Below, in pieces: positions 1 through 8,152 of a stretch of DNA of 64,000 nucleotides (position 1 is its first letter; each line of letters opens with the position of its first letter). Source of the stretch: JAAYQA01 sp964510345 (lineage in GTDB: Bacteria; Bacillota; Clostridia; Tissierellales; Peptoniphilaceae); NCBI GenBank assembly GCA_964510345.1, contig CAZEBB010000007.1, forward strand, positions 9,728 through 73,727, in the 5' to 3' direction. The position numbers and the translations under genes were made by a program. The notes beneath the pieces were generated by a model. It had not been told where the DNA came from. It did not search any database and saw only the letters and a program-made list of their open reading frames with translations.

Positions 1-2198
1 CCTTTCAAGCGGCCGACGAGCTCTGCGACCATGAGGTCGACGATCTCTCGGATATTGTCGGGTTTCAACGCGCTGAAGATGATGATGTCATCCACGCGGT
101 TCAAAAACTCGGGGCGGAAGGTGTGTTTGAGCTCTTCTTCGATGATCTCTTTCATGCGCTCGTACTCCTGCTTTTCCACCTCGGTCGCCTTGGCGAAGCC
201 GATGGTGTTTTGCTTGTCGAGTCTCGTGGCGCCGACATTCGACGTCATGATGAGCACGGTGTTCTTGAAGTTGACGGTTTTGCCCTTGCCGTCGGTGAGG
301 CGCCCGTCGTCCAACACTTGTAAGAGCATGTTGAACACATCCGGGTGCGCTTTTTCGATCTCGTCAAACAGCACGACGGAGTAGGGTTTTCTGCGCACGG
401 CTTCCGTGAGCTGCCCGCCCTCGTCATAGCCGACGTATCCAGGCGGCGACCCGACCAGCCTCGACACGGAGTGTTTCTCCATGTACTCGGACATGTCGAT
501 CCGCACCATGGCGTCTTCGTCTCCGAAGAGGGACTTCGCGAGCGATTTCGCGAGATACGTCTTCCCGACGCCGGTCGGTCCTACGAAAATAAAGCTACCG
601 ACGGGTTTCTTAGGGTCTTTCAGCCCGACGCGTGCGCGTTTGATCGCGTGCGAGATGGAGTCAATCGCGTTGTCTTGCCCCACGACTTGGCGCTTGAGCT
701 CTTCGTCCAAGTGGAGGTATTTCGCGCTCTCTTCTTCGGTGAGTTTTGTGACCGGCACATGGCTCCAGTCGGCGACGATCTTGGCGATTTCGTCAAACCC
801 GACTTCCATCTTGTTGAGGGTCTTCTTTTGCTCCCACTCCTGCTCTTTTTCCTTGATCGCGTTTTTCAACACTTTAATCTCGTCGCGAACGGAGGCGGCT
901 TTTTCAAAGTCCTGCACGGCGACAGCTTTGTCTTTTTGTTCGACGAGCTCTTCCAGCTTATCTTCCAATTCTTTCAGGTTATTGGGCGCGACATAGTTTT
1001 TCACGCGCATCATGCTGGCGGCTTCATCGATCAGATCGATCGCTTTGTCGGGCAGGAAGCGGTCCGTCAGATAGCGTGCCGACAGTTCGACGGCGGCCTC
1101 GACGGCTTCGTCGGTGATCTTCACATTGTGATGCGCTTCGTATTTGTCGCGCACGCCCAAGAGGATCTGCACGGCGTCTTCCACGCTCGGCTCTTCCACC
1201 ATGATCGGCTGGAGCCTGCGCTCGAGCGCGGCGTCTTTTTCGATATGCTTGCGGTATTCGTCGATGGTGGTTGCGCCGATGATCTGCAACTCACCTCGTG
1301 CGAGGACGGGTTTCAAAATATTGGCGGCATCCAGCGCGCCTTCGGCTGCGCCGGCCCCCACGATCGTATGGAGTTCGTCGATAAACAGGATGATGTCGGA
1401 CTCTTTGACCAGCTCATCGATCGCCTGTTTGACGCGCTCTTCAAACTCGCCGCGGTATTTGGTACCGGCGAGCATGGACGCGAGGTCTAAGCTGACGACG
1501 CGCTTTTCTTTCATGATCTCGGGCACGTCGCTTTCGACGATCTTTTGCGCGAGCCCTTCGGCGATCGCGGTTTTCCCGACGCCCGGCTCTCCGATGAGCA
1601 CGGGATTATTTTTCGTTCGACGGGACAAGACCTGGATGATCCGCTCGATCTCTGTGGATCGGCCGATGACCGGGTCAATCTTCCCGTCTTGCGCCATCTG
1701 ATTCAGATTGCGGCTGTATTTTTCTAAAACGGATTGTTTCTTTTCTCCGGTTTCCGCCACTTCTTCCTGCTCCTTTCCCGCACTCAGCGAACTGTACACG
1801 TATTGGACGATGTCATCTTTGTCGACTTGGTTCGCGCGAAGCATCATGGTCGAAAAGCTGTCTTCTTCTCTGAGAAGCGCCAACAATACGTGTTCTACGC
1901 TCATGAAGCGGTGCCCCAACTGACGCGCTTCGTGCTCGGCTTGCTGCAGCACGCGCTTGGTCCGGGGAGTAAACCCGGTCGGGGGCACCTGTGCTTCGCC
2001 CTCGCCGATCATATTGCGCACCGTGTCCAGCAGCGCATCGTACGATGCACCGGCTTGGACGAGCGCCTGTGTCGCCACCGAATCCTGATTAAACATCGCG
2101 AGCAGGATGTGCTCGGTCCCGATGTAGTCGTGTTTCATTGACCATGCTTCCATGGAGGCGTCGCGCAAGAGCTGGTTGATATCTTTACCGTTTGCCAT
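1..2198 (-). CDS. clpC: ClpC, AAA+ unfoldase of the ClpCP protease (3' end beyond window)
   Basis: ClpC unfolds tagged or arginine-phosphorylated proteins and feeds them to ClpP in the cytosol. About 732 residues are visible. A double Clp_N repeat covers roughly residues 1-145. The first AAA+ module has Walker A GEPGVGKT near residue 205 and Walker B FIDELHT. A UVR-like coiled segment (QDFEKAASVRDEI) lies near 428, and the second AAA+ module has GPTGVGKT near 540. The last 80-110 residues, including the C-terminal D2-small domain, lie outside the window. The start ATG at 2196-2198 follows AGGAGG and overlaps the mcsB stop by 14 bases, so it is translated as the last gene of ctsR-mcsA-mcsB-clpC. 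No frameshift is seen. Confidence 0.97.
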   Translation of the reverse strand, partial: MANGKDINQLLRDASMEAWSMKHDYIGTEHILLAMFNQDSVATQALVQAGASYDALLDTVRNMIGEGEAQVPPTGFTPRTKRVLQQAEHEARQLGHRFMSVEHVLLALLREEDSFSTMMLRANQVDKDDIVQYVYSSLSAGKEQEEVAETGEKKQSVLEKYSRNLNQMAQDGKIDPVIGRSTEIERIIQVLSRRTKNNPVLIGEPGVGKTAIAEGLAQKIVESDVPEIMKEKRVVSLDLASMLAGTKYRGEFEERVKQAIDELVKESDIILFIDELHTIVGAGAAEGALDAANILKPVLARGELQIIGATTIDEYRKHIEKDAALERRLQPIMVEEPSVEDAVQILLGVRDKYEAHHNVKITDEAVEAAVELSARYLTDRFLPDKAIDLIDEAASMMRVKNYVAPNNLKELEDKLEELVEQKDKAVAVQDFEKAASVRDEIKVLKNAIKEKEQEWEQKKTLNKMEVGFDEIAKIVADWSHVPVTKLTEEESAKYLHLDEELKRQVVGQDNAIDSISHAIKRARVGLKDPKKPVGSFIFVGPTGVGKTYLAKSLAKSLFGDEDAMVRIDMSEYMEKHSVSRLVGSPPGYVGYDEGGQLTEAVRRKPYSVVLFDEIEKAHPDVFNMLLQVLDDGRLTDGKGKTVNFKNTVLIMTSNVGATRLDKQNTIGFAKATEVEKQEYERMKEIIEEELKHTFRPEFLNRVDDIIIFSALKPDNIREIVDLMVAELVGRLK

Positions 2199-3231
2199 AG
2201 GTTTCCTCCTTATCAAAGTACTCGCGAATATAGGTGGCGCGCACTTCGTCTTCTGTCTCTTTCTGTTTCGTATCGTGTTTATATTGCAGCATCGTGAACT
2301 TCTGCACGTGCAGCATTAAGTCGTCGAGTTTTCTTACATCGGTGCCGGGGAACAAGTCCATGCAGACTCCCACGCGCACATGCGACAGGTGTTGCAGCGC
2401 TTCCTTCGCGGACATGACGCGCGCATAACGCAGTGCGCCCAGTGAGCGGTACACGCCGTCCAATACCATGGCCGGTGTGTGTTTGATCAGCGCATTTCTG
2501 ACATTTCGCTCCTGTTCGATGATGTTTAACGTCACTTTTTCCAGTCGCTCGACCGCATCTTTTTCCGTGAAGCCCAGCGTGCGCTGATTGGACACCTGAA
2601 ACATGTCGCCGAGCGCTTCGCTTCCCTCGCCGTAGATGCCGCGTACGACCAGCCCGATTTTTCCCAGGCTGTCGAAGAAGCCCTTTAGCTGATGCGCGTA
2701 TTTCATCGCCGGCAGATGCACCATGACGGATGCGCGCAGCCCCGTGCCCGTATTGGTCGGGCAGGCGGTCAGATAGCCGTATTCCATATGCCACGCGAAG
2801 TCGAGGTTTTCTTCCAGTGCGGATTCGAAGTTCATCACCGCGTCAAACGACTCGCCCAGCTGAAAGCCAGGCTTGATGCTCTGCATACGCAGGTGGTCTT
2901 CTTCGTTGACCATGATGGTCATCTGCTCATCGTGGCGCAAGTAAAATTCGGAACTGTTTTTGTTCTTAATCAGGTCGGGGCTGATCAGATGCTGCTCCAC
3001 CAAGACCCGCCTTTTGATCCTCTCGATGTCGGAGACTTTGAAGTGGTCAAAGCTTGCGATCATCGGGTTCTGCTGCATGGCTAAATCGACCTTCTCTGCG
3101 ATCTCCTGCGCTTCTTCCGGCGCACAGCGGTTCGGGAAGCGGTGATGCTGCACATTTCTCGCCAGGCGCACGCGCGAGCTGACGACCACGTCTTCGGCGA
3201 TGGTCTCGCCATTCATCAACCACTTCGGCAT
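2185..3231 (-). CDS. mcsB: McsB, protein-arginine kinase
   Basis: McsB phosphorylates arginines on misfolded proteins and on CtsR, marking them for ClpCP. The 348-residue product has the phosphagen-kinase-like fold typical of the family, with the N-terminal VVVSSRVRLARN nucleotide-binding arginines and the central CPTNTGTGLRASV block containing the conserved active-site cysteine. Length matches characterised McsB proteins (about 350-360). Its ATG overlaps the mcsA stop (TAATG), consistent with translational coupling to its activator McsA. The gene order is the canonical clostridial/bacillar heat-shock operon. Confidence 0.97.
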   Translation of the reverse strand: MPKWLMNGETIAEDVVVSSRVRLARNVQHHRFPNRCAPEEAQEIAEKVDLAMQQNPMIASFDHFKVSDIERIKRRVLVEQHLISPDLIKNKNSSEFYLRHDEQMTIMVNEEDHLRMQSIKPGFQLGESFDAVMNFESALEENLDFAWHMEYGYLTACPTNTGTGLRASVMVHLPAMKYAHQLKGFFDSLGKIGLVVRGIYGEGSEALGDMFQVSNQRTLGFTEKDAVERLEKVTLNIIEQERNVRNALIKHTPAMVLDGVYRSLGALRYARVMSAKEALQHLSHVRVGVCMDLFPGTDVRKLDDLMLHVQKFTMLQYKHDTKQKETEDEVRATYIREYFDKEETYGKR

Positions 3232-3773
3232 TAGGACTCCCCGCCTTCTAATTGCGCGGTCAGCTGTTTCACCGTATCGCGCATCTGCGCCGCCCCCTCG
3301 TAATCTTCCACGAGGATCATGTCCTGCAGCTTTTGTTTGTTTTGTTCAATCTGATCCATCAGGATTTTCTTTTCCCGATACCCGGGCGGTACATCGCCGA
3401 TGTGCTTGGTCGCGCCTTGCGTCATGCGCAGCGTCTCGCGCACTTGGTCGCTGAACTCCTTGTAGCATCGGTCGCAACCGAATCGACCCGTCTCCATGAT
3501 GTCGGAAAACCCGGCGCCGCAAAACGAGCAGTTCTTTTCGTCGCCCACAGCACCGTGGATATGGGTTTTCGCTTCATCGAAAAACACGCCGATGAGCTTT
3601 TTTAAACTATCTTGAAAATACTGGTATCCTTCAGCTCCGTCTTGCGGCTGAAACGAAGAGCTCATCGCCTCTTGTGCACACTCGGTGCACAGGTGAATCG
3701 TCTTCTTTTCTTGGCCGTCTTCCATGACGACGAGTTGGATACTCGCATCTTTATTACAACGATCGCATTTCAT
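3231..3773 (-). CDS. mcsA: McsA, zinc-binding activator of McsB
   Basis: McsA binds metal through CxxC pairs and activates the McsB arginine kinase. The 180-residue sequence shows CDRC at the N-terminus, CTEC near residue 29, a CSFC pair near 83 and CDRC near 99. A C-terminal UVR motif (residues about 140-175, ending VEDYEGAAQMRDTVKQL) resembles the UvrB/UvrC interaction helix. The start overlaps the ctsR 3' end by 20 bases. All cysteine pairs expected for the family are present, so it looks functional. Confidence 0.96.
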   Translation of the reverse strand: MKCDRCNKDASIQLVVMEDGQEKKTIHLCTECAQEAMSSSFQPQDGAEGYQYFQDSLKKLIGVFFDEAKTHIHGAVGDEKNCSFCGAGFSDIMETGRFGCDRCYKEFSDQVRETLRMTQGATKHIGDVPPGYREKKILMDQIEQNKQKLQDMILVEDYEGAAQMRDTVKQLTAQLEGGES

Positions 3774-4242
3774 GGGATCCCTCCGTTCGGAAGTACACCA
3801 TCAGCATATTGCGCAGAATATCTGCCCGCACTGCATTCCGGTCCTCTTTGACACGCGTCAAGCAGGCATCTTCCATCGCCTGTACCATCAGCATGCCTTC
3901 TTTTTTCGTCGCGATCTTCTCGTTCACCAATTTCTTGATGATGTGGAGCGCTTTGTCTTTGGTGATCTGCTCGCCGATCGTATTTTGGATGATGTCGGAA
4001 AGCGTCTCCTCCGACTCCATCGACACTTTGACGATGCGGATATACCCCGCCCCGCCGCGACGACTTTCTATTGTATACCCTTTATAGGGGGTAAACCTGG
4101 TCGTGAGAACATAGTTGATCTGTGAGGGTGCACAGCCAAACTGTTGTGCTAAGTCGTTACGACCGATTTCCAATACTCCGTTTTCTGTCTGTTTCAAGAG
4201 CTCGTGAATGAGCCGCTCGATTTCGTTGGACAGACCTGCCAT
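3754..4242 (-). CDS. ctsR: CtsR, repressor of class III stress genes
   Basis: CtsR is a dimeric winged-helix repressor that shuts off clp and mcs genes until it is inactivated by heat or McsB. The frame could be extended upstream to 4350, but the ATG at 4240-4242 is preceded by GGGAGGTGAGGAA and starts the conserved MAGLSNEIERLIHELL helix, so it is preferred (162 residues). The glycine-rich wing (SRRGGAGYIRI) is visible near residue 60. The family usually represses its own operon, but I could not find a convincing tandem CtsR heptad operator upstream. One imperfect half (AGTCAAAGTCA) lies just before the ribosome site. Confidence 0.95.
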   Translation of the reverse strand: MAGLSNEIERLIHELLKQTENGVLEIGRNDLAQQFGCAPSQINYVLTTRFTPYKGYTIESRRGGAGYIRIVKVSMESEETLSDIIQNTIGEQITKDKALHIIKKLVNEKIATKKEGMLMVQAMEDACLTRVKEDRNAVRADILRNMLMVYFRTEGSHEMRSL

Positions 4243-4286
4243 TTCCTCACCTCCCTGACTTTGACTATCTTTTACATTGCGCCGGT

Positions 4287-4310
4287 AAAAAAGTCCACCC
4301 GAAGGTGGAC
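4287..4310 (-). terminator. Terminator or attenuator hairpin in the ctsR leader
   Basis: On the minus strand a perfect 7-bp stem (GTCCACC/GGTGGAC) closed by a TTCG tetraloop is followed by six T. It sits just downstream of the Nudix gene stop but also downstream of the proposed ctsR promoter. It can therefore end the Nudix transcript and also lie inside the ctsR leader. Confidence 0.8.
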
Positions 4311-4325
4311 ATCTACCTTGTCTAT

Positions 4326-4354
4326 AGTATACCAAAAACAGGTGGATCATTCAA
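4326..4354 (-). promoter_or_regulatory. Sigma-A type promoter of the ctsR operon
   Basis: TTGAAT (4349-4354) and TATACT (4326-4331) on the minus strand are separated by 17 bases. The -35 box overlaps the last codons and stop of the Nudix gene. Transcription would begin near 4319, about 75 bases before the ctsR ATG. Confidence 0.7.
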
Positions 4355-4850
4355 TAGTGTGCGCCACCCAGCGAAAGAAGTCCTCGTAATAGGTCAGGTC
4401 AATAAACTCGCCGTCTCGGATCATCGCGCGGATTCTCTCTGCGCTCGCCCACTGCACACCGGCGACCTCCAGCGGTTCCGGCGTCAGGCTCTCCAATGCG
4501 ACGTCTTGAAAGAAACACCAGATATGAAAGTGGATATTGTCTTCCGTGATGGTTCTGTATCGCCGCCCGCAGGATGGGTCGAGCACGAGCCCCAACTCTT
4601 CTTCGGCTTCGCGAAGGCAGGTATCGACACTCTCCTCCCCCGCGATCGCCCCGCCGGCGACGGTACAGTACCACATGCCGCCGAACAGCTTCTTATTCGC
4701 CGAGCGCTGCTGGATCAGGTATTCGCCCTTGGCGTTGACCACCCACAGCTCGCAGATGCGGCGGTACTCGTGTGGCTCTCGCGGGTCGTTTTTGTCGATG
4801 ACTTTTCCGGTTCGCTCGTCGTTTGCGTCGTAGACGTCGATTCTCTCCAC
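4347..4850 (-). CDS. Nudix hydrolase, YfcD/IDI-like subgroup
   Basis: A Nudix-fold protein that probably hydrolyses a nucleoside or isoprenoid diphosphate. The substrate cannot be deduced. The Nudix box is intact: GG-(x4)-EE...LREAEEELGL around residues 68-90. The N-terminal VYDANDERTGK and the tryptophan/tyrosine-rich strand before the box resemble the isopentenyl-diphosphate isomerase-like branch. A TTG at 4856 would leave no spacing to the AAAGGAG site, whereas GTG at 4848-4850 has a 6-base spacing and is preferred (167 residues). It lies between two terminators and is probably transcribed alone. Confidence 0.88.
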   Translation of the reverse strand: MERIDVYDANDERTGKVIDKNDPREPHEYRRICELWVVNAKGEYLIQQRSANKKLFGGMWYCTVAGGAIAGEESVDTCLREAEEELGLVLDPSCGRRYRTITEDNIHFHIWCFFQDVALESLTPEPLEVAGVQWASAERIRAMIRDGEFIDLTYYEDFFRWVAHTIE

Positions 4851-4864
4851 TGCCAACTCCTTTC

Positions 4865-4889
4865 AAAAAAACCGCCTTCGGGCGGTTTT
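4865..4889 (-). terminator. Rho-independent terminator after the EF-G-like gene
   Basis: The minus strand shows AAAACCGCC, a CGAA loop and GGCGGTTTT running into more T. It lies immediately after the EF-G-like stop and before the Nudix gene. The stem is symmetric and has T on both sides, so it may also act in the other direction. Confidence 0.85.
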
Positions 4890-4894
4890 CGTTT

Positions 4895-6955
4895 TTAGTT
4901 TTCTTCCTTGGATTGTTCGATGATCTTCTCGGCGATATTCGACGGGACTTCTTCGTATCGCGCGAAGGACATCTTGAAGCTGCCGCGCGCTTGGGTCATC
5001 GAGCGCAGGTCGATCGCGTATTCGAAGAGTTCCGCGTGGGGCGCTTCGGCGATGATCAGCTGGCTGCCGTCATTTTGCGGCTCCATGCCGAGGATGCGTC
5101 CGCGGCGTTTGTTCATGTCGCCCATGACGTCGCCCATATAATCTTCCGGCACATTGACTTCGATCTTCATGATCGGCTCGAGAAGGATCGGTTTTGCTTC
5201 TTCCATCCCCTTCTTAAACGCCAACGAACCGGCAATTTTGAACGCCATTTCATTGGAGTCGACCGCGTGGTAGGATCCGTCGAACAGGGTCGCTTTCACA
5301 TTCACGACCGGGTAGCCGGCGAGAATGCCCTTCTCTAATGACTCTCTAATCCCCTTTTCGACCGCAGGGAAGAAGTTTCTGGGAACCGCGCCGCCGAAGA
5401 CTTCTTCAGCAAAGATGAATTCCTCATCCGTCGGCTCAAAGCGAACGTGAACGTCTCCGTATTGGCCGGCGCCGCCGGATTGTTTCTTGTGCTTCCCTTG
5501 CACGCTCGAAGAACCTTTGATGGTCTCACGATAAGCGATGCGCAGCGGGATTTGATGCACTTCGACGCCGAATTGGTTTTTCAGTTTCTCCATGATGACG
5601 GCGAGTTGCACATTGCCCTGTCCGCTGACGACGAGCTGTTTGGTCTCCGGATTGCGGACGACGGTGAAGCTCGGGTCTTCCTCGTTCAGTTTGGCAAGGG
5701 AGGTACCGATCTTTTCTTCGTCACCTTTGGACATCGGCTCGATCGCGATGGAAAGAGTCGGTTCAGGTGTGGCCACTTTTTTGAACACGACCGGATGGTC
5801 TTTATCGCAGAGCGTGTCGCCCGTTTGCGAAACTTGCAGTTTGGAGAACACGCCGATGTCGCCGGCGACCACTTCTTGCGTTTCGATTTGGGTTTTTCCG
5901 CGCAGATACAGCAATCCGCCCATTTTTTCCATGGTCTCTTTGCTGGAGTTGTAGATCTCGTCGCCCTTCTTAACGGAACCGGAAATGACCTTAAAGATCG
6001 AGAGTTTTCCTACGAAGGGGTCGGTCAAGGTTTTGAACACGACGGCAGAGAACGGCTCTTTTGCGTTGACGGTGCGCTCTTCTCCGGACTCGAAGCGGTA
6101 TCCCAAATGTGCGCGGGGATCGTTCGGTGCCGGCATATAGTTTTTGATGACATTGAGCAACAGGTCGATCCCGATGCTCTTTTCTGCGGAGCCCACGAGC
6201 AGCGGAACGGCTCGGCCTTCCAAGAGTGCGGTCGTCACGCCGCGCAGAAGCTCTTCACGCGTGAAGCGCTCGCCGTTAAAGAATTTATCCATCAGGACTT
6301 CGTCCGACTCGGCGACGACTTCGGCGATCTCTTCAAAGATGCGCTCGGTGGCCTTTTGTTGGTCGACTTTCAGCTCCACCGGTGTCGGAATTCCGTTTTC
6401 ATAGTGATAGCCCTTTTGGAAAATAATGTCGGTGATGCCGACAAAGTCGCTTCCTTCGCCGATCGGGATCGAGAATGGAATGACTTTCTTTCCGAATTTC
6501 TCTTCGATCTCTTCCAATACGCGACGGAAGTTGACATTTTCATCATCGATTTTATTGACAAAGATAATGCGAGGCAGGTCGATCTGTTCACAGTATTTCC
6601 ACGATTTTTCCGTACCGACTTCGATCCCCGACGTCGCGTCGATCACAAGCAGTGCGGCTTCGGCTGCACGCAAGGCGCCGAAAATCTCGGAGACAAAATC
6701 GAAGTATCCGGGGGTGTCGATAATATTGATCTTGTGATCGCGCCATTCGACCGGCACGATGGATGTGGAAATCGAGGTTCCGTGCTCCATCTCTTCTTTG
6801 GTGAAGTCGGAAACCGTATTTTTGTCTGCGACCTTCCCTTGTCTCTTGGTAACGCCTGTTAAGTACAACATAGCTTCGGTTAGGTTGGTTTTCCCGCTGC
6901 CGGAGTGTCCGATCAACGCGAGGTTTCTGATATTCTCTGTTTGGTAAGCCTTCAT
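4895..6955 (-). CDS. Elongation factor G-like GTPase (EF-G2 type)
   Basis: A 686-residue translational GTPase of the EF-G paralog group. The G1 motif GHSGSGKT is at residues 16-23, G3 is DTPGYFDF near 80 and G4 is NKID near 135. EF-G domains II-V follow, with the domain IV loop and a C-terminal ferredoxin-like fold. Canonical EF-G has His after DTPG. Here it is Tyr, as in the accessory EF-G-2 group, so this is not assumed to be the housekeeping translocase. The ATG is preceded by AGGAGG with 7-base spacing. It is a single gene between a leader hairpin and its own terminator. Confidence 0.93.
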   Translation of the reverse strand: MKAYQTENIRNLALIGHSGSGKTNLTEAMLYLTGVTKRQGKVADKNTVSDFTKEEMEHGTSISTSIVPVEWRDHKINIIDTPGYFDFVSEIFGALRAAEAALLVIDATSGIEVGTEKSWKYCEQIDLPRIIFVNKIDDENVNFRRVLEEIEEKFGKKVIPFSIPIGEGSDFVGITDIIFQKGYHYENGIPTPVELKVDQQKATERIFEEIAEVVAESDEVLMDKFFNGERFTREELLRGVTTALLEGRAVPLLVGSAEKSIGIDLLLNVIKNYMPAPNDPRAHLGYRFESGEERTVNAKEPFSAVVFKTLTDPFVGKLSIFKVISGSVKKGDEIYNSSKETMEKMGGLLYLRGKTQIETQEVVAGDIGVFSKLQVSQTGDTLCDKDHPVVFKKVATPEPTLSIAIEPMSKGDEEKIGTSLAKLNEEDPSFTVVRNPETKQLVVSGQGNVQLAVIMEKLKNQFGVEVHQIPLRIAYRETIKGSSSVQGKHKKQSGGAGQYGDVHVRFEPTDEEFIFAEEVFGGAVPRNFFPAVEKGIRESLEKGILAGYPVVNVKATLFDGSYHAVDSNEMAFKIAGSLAFKKGMEEAKPILLEPIMKIEVNVPEDYMGDVMGDMNKRRGRILGMEPQNDGSQLIIAEAPHAELFEYAIDLRSMTQARGSFKMSFARYEEVPSNIAEKIIEQSKEEN

Positions 6956-6972
6956 CCATGGTCCTCCTGACT

Positions 6973-6995
6973 AAAATTGTCTCCTTTGGAGACAA
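6973..6995 (-). promoter_or_regulatory. Leader hairpin before the EF-G-like gene
   Basis: On the minus strand TTGTCTCC, an AAA loop and GGAGACAA are followed by TTTT, about 20 bases upstream of the start codon. The 8-bp perfect stem with a T-run looks like a small intrinsic terminator inside the 5' leader and could attenuate expression. Confidence 0.55.
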
Positions 6996-7008
6996 CCGTA
7001 TATCCTGC

Positions 7009-7017
7009 ATTATAACA
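7009..7017 (-). promoter_or_regulatory. Extended -10 promoter of the EF-G-like gene
   Basis: The minus strand reads TGTTATAAT, a perfect -10 hexamer with an upstream TG. No good -35 hexamer is seen 16-18 bases further up, as is usual for extended -10 promoters. The element overlaps the end of the upp terminator tail. Confidence 0.55.
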
Positions 7018-7020
7018 TAA

Positions 7021-7051
7021 GAACGCTTTCATTGGCGAATGAAGAGCGTCC
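7021..7051 (-). terminator. Terminator after upp
   Basis: The minus strand folds as ACGCT-c-TTCATT, loop CGCC, AATGAA-a-GCGT, followed by a T-rich but imperfect tail. It lies about 30 bases after the upp stop and before the next promoter. Confidence 0.6.
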
Positions 7052-7081
7052 TCGTGTTTTCTTATCTCCGGACAACTCCAC

Positions 7082-7711
7082 TTACTTCGTGCCGAAGAGG
7101 CGGTCGCCGGCATCGCCTAAGCCGGGGTAGATATAGGCGTGGTCGGTGAGTCCTTCGTCGAGCGCCGCGCAGTAGATGTCGACATCGGGATGGTCTTGTT
7201 GCATGCGCGCTACGCCTTCGGGTGCGGCCAATACGCATACGAGTTTGATGTTCTTGCAGCCGTAGTCTTTCAAGAAGGTGACCGCTGCGGACGACGAACC
7301 GCCGGTGGCGAGCATCGGATCAAGCACGAAGATATCCCGATGGCTGACGTCTTGCGGCAGCTTGCAGTAATACTCGACGGGTTCCAGCGTTTCCGGATCC
7401 CGATACAGCCCGATGTGTCCCACTTTCGCTGCGGGGATCAGGTCGAGCATGCCTTCCACCATGCCGAGCCCTGCGCGCAGGATCGGCACGAGCCCTACTT
7501 TTTTCCCCGAGATGACATAGCCTTTGGTCTTCATCAGGGGTGTTTCCACTTCCACTTCTTCCATCGCGAGGTCTCTCGTCACCTCGTAGCCGAGCAATGT
7601 GGAGATCTCTTTCACCATTTCGCGAAATTCTTTCGGTCCGGTGCGCACATCGCGAAGGATCGTCAATTTATGTTTGATCAACGGGTGATCCAATAAGACT
7701 AATTCAGACAT
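7082..7711 (-). CDS. upp: Uracil phosphoribosyltransferase
   Basis: Converts uracil and PRPP to UMP in pyrimidine salvage. The 209-residue length is standard. The PRPP-binding loop VFVLDPMLATGGSS is intact near residues 128-141, and the C-terminal uracil-binding segment YIYPGLGDAGDRLFGTK is present. The ATG follows GGAGGGCGCC. It is the last gene of the run that begins with rpiB 10 bases upstream, which is the common Firmicutes order rpiB-upp. Confidence 0.98.
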   Translation of the reverse strand: MSELVLLDHPLIKHKLTILRDVRTGPKEFREMVKEISTLLGYEVTRDLAMEEVEVETPLMKTKGYVISGKKVGLVPILRAGLGMVEGMLDLIPAAKVGHIGLYRDPETLEPVEYYCKLPQDVSHRDIFVLDPMLATGGSSSAAVTFLKDYGCKNIKLVCVLAAPEGVARMQQDHPDVDIYCAALDEGLTDHAYIYPGLGDAGDRLFGTK

Positions 7712-7720
7712 GGCGCCCTC

Positions 7721-8152
7721 CTAATCGTCAATCTTGCAGACGCGTCGTTCGTGGCGTCCGCCTTCAAAATCAGTTGCGAGATAATCGTCGACCATCGCAT
7801 AGGCGATCTCCACCCCCGTCGTGCGCCCGCCCATCACGAGCACATTGGCGTCGTTGTGTTGGCGGCATACGCGCGCTTCAAACTCGCTGTGGCAAAGCGC
7901 CGCGCGGATCTCTTTATGGCGGTTGAGCGCGATGGAGATCCCGATCCCTGTGCCGCAAAACGCGATGCCCCGCTCGACGTCCCCCTCTAAGATCGCCTGT
8001 GCCAATTTCTTTCCATAGTCCGGATAATCGACGGAGTCTGTGCTGTACGTGCCGTAATCGATGACTTCGACACCCTTTTTCTCAAGATATGCCTTTACCT
8101 CTTCTTTCAGCACAAAGCCGCCGTGATCGGTCGCTAGACCAATTTTTCCCAT
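7721..8152 (-). CDS. rpiB: Ribose-5-phosphate isomerase B
   Basis: Interconverts ribose 5-phosphate and ribulose 5-phosphate in the pentose phosphate pathway. The 143 residues contain the N-terminal ATDHGG phosphate-binding motif and CGTGIGISIALN near 66-77, whose cysteine is the catalytic base in RpiB. The start overlaps the end of the phosphatase gene by 19 bases and has GGAG 8 bases upstream, so the two are co-translated. Confidence 0.97.
   Translation of the reverse strand: MGKIGLATDHGGFVLKEEVKAYLEKKGVEVIDYGTYSTDSVDYPDYGKKLAQAILEGDVERGIAFCGTGIGISIALNRHKEIRAALCHSEFEARVCRQHNDANVLVMGGRTTGVEIAYAMVDDYLATDFEGGRHERRVCKIDD

Noticed and set aside
345..1490. 381-codon open frame on the plus strand
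   Set aside because: It lies entirely antisense to clpC, whose protein matches the family throughout. Phe/Val/Asp-rich composition is typical of an antisense frame.
4243..4290. CtsR heptad operator
   Set aside because: Only one imperfect half-site (AGTCAAAGTCA) is present, with no tandem GGTCAAA pair.
5447..6862. 471-codon plus-strand open frame
   Set aside because: Antisense to the intact EF-G-like gene, with no ribosome site or recognisable motif.
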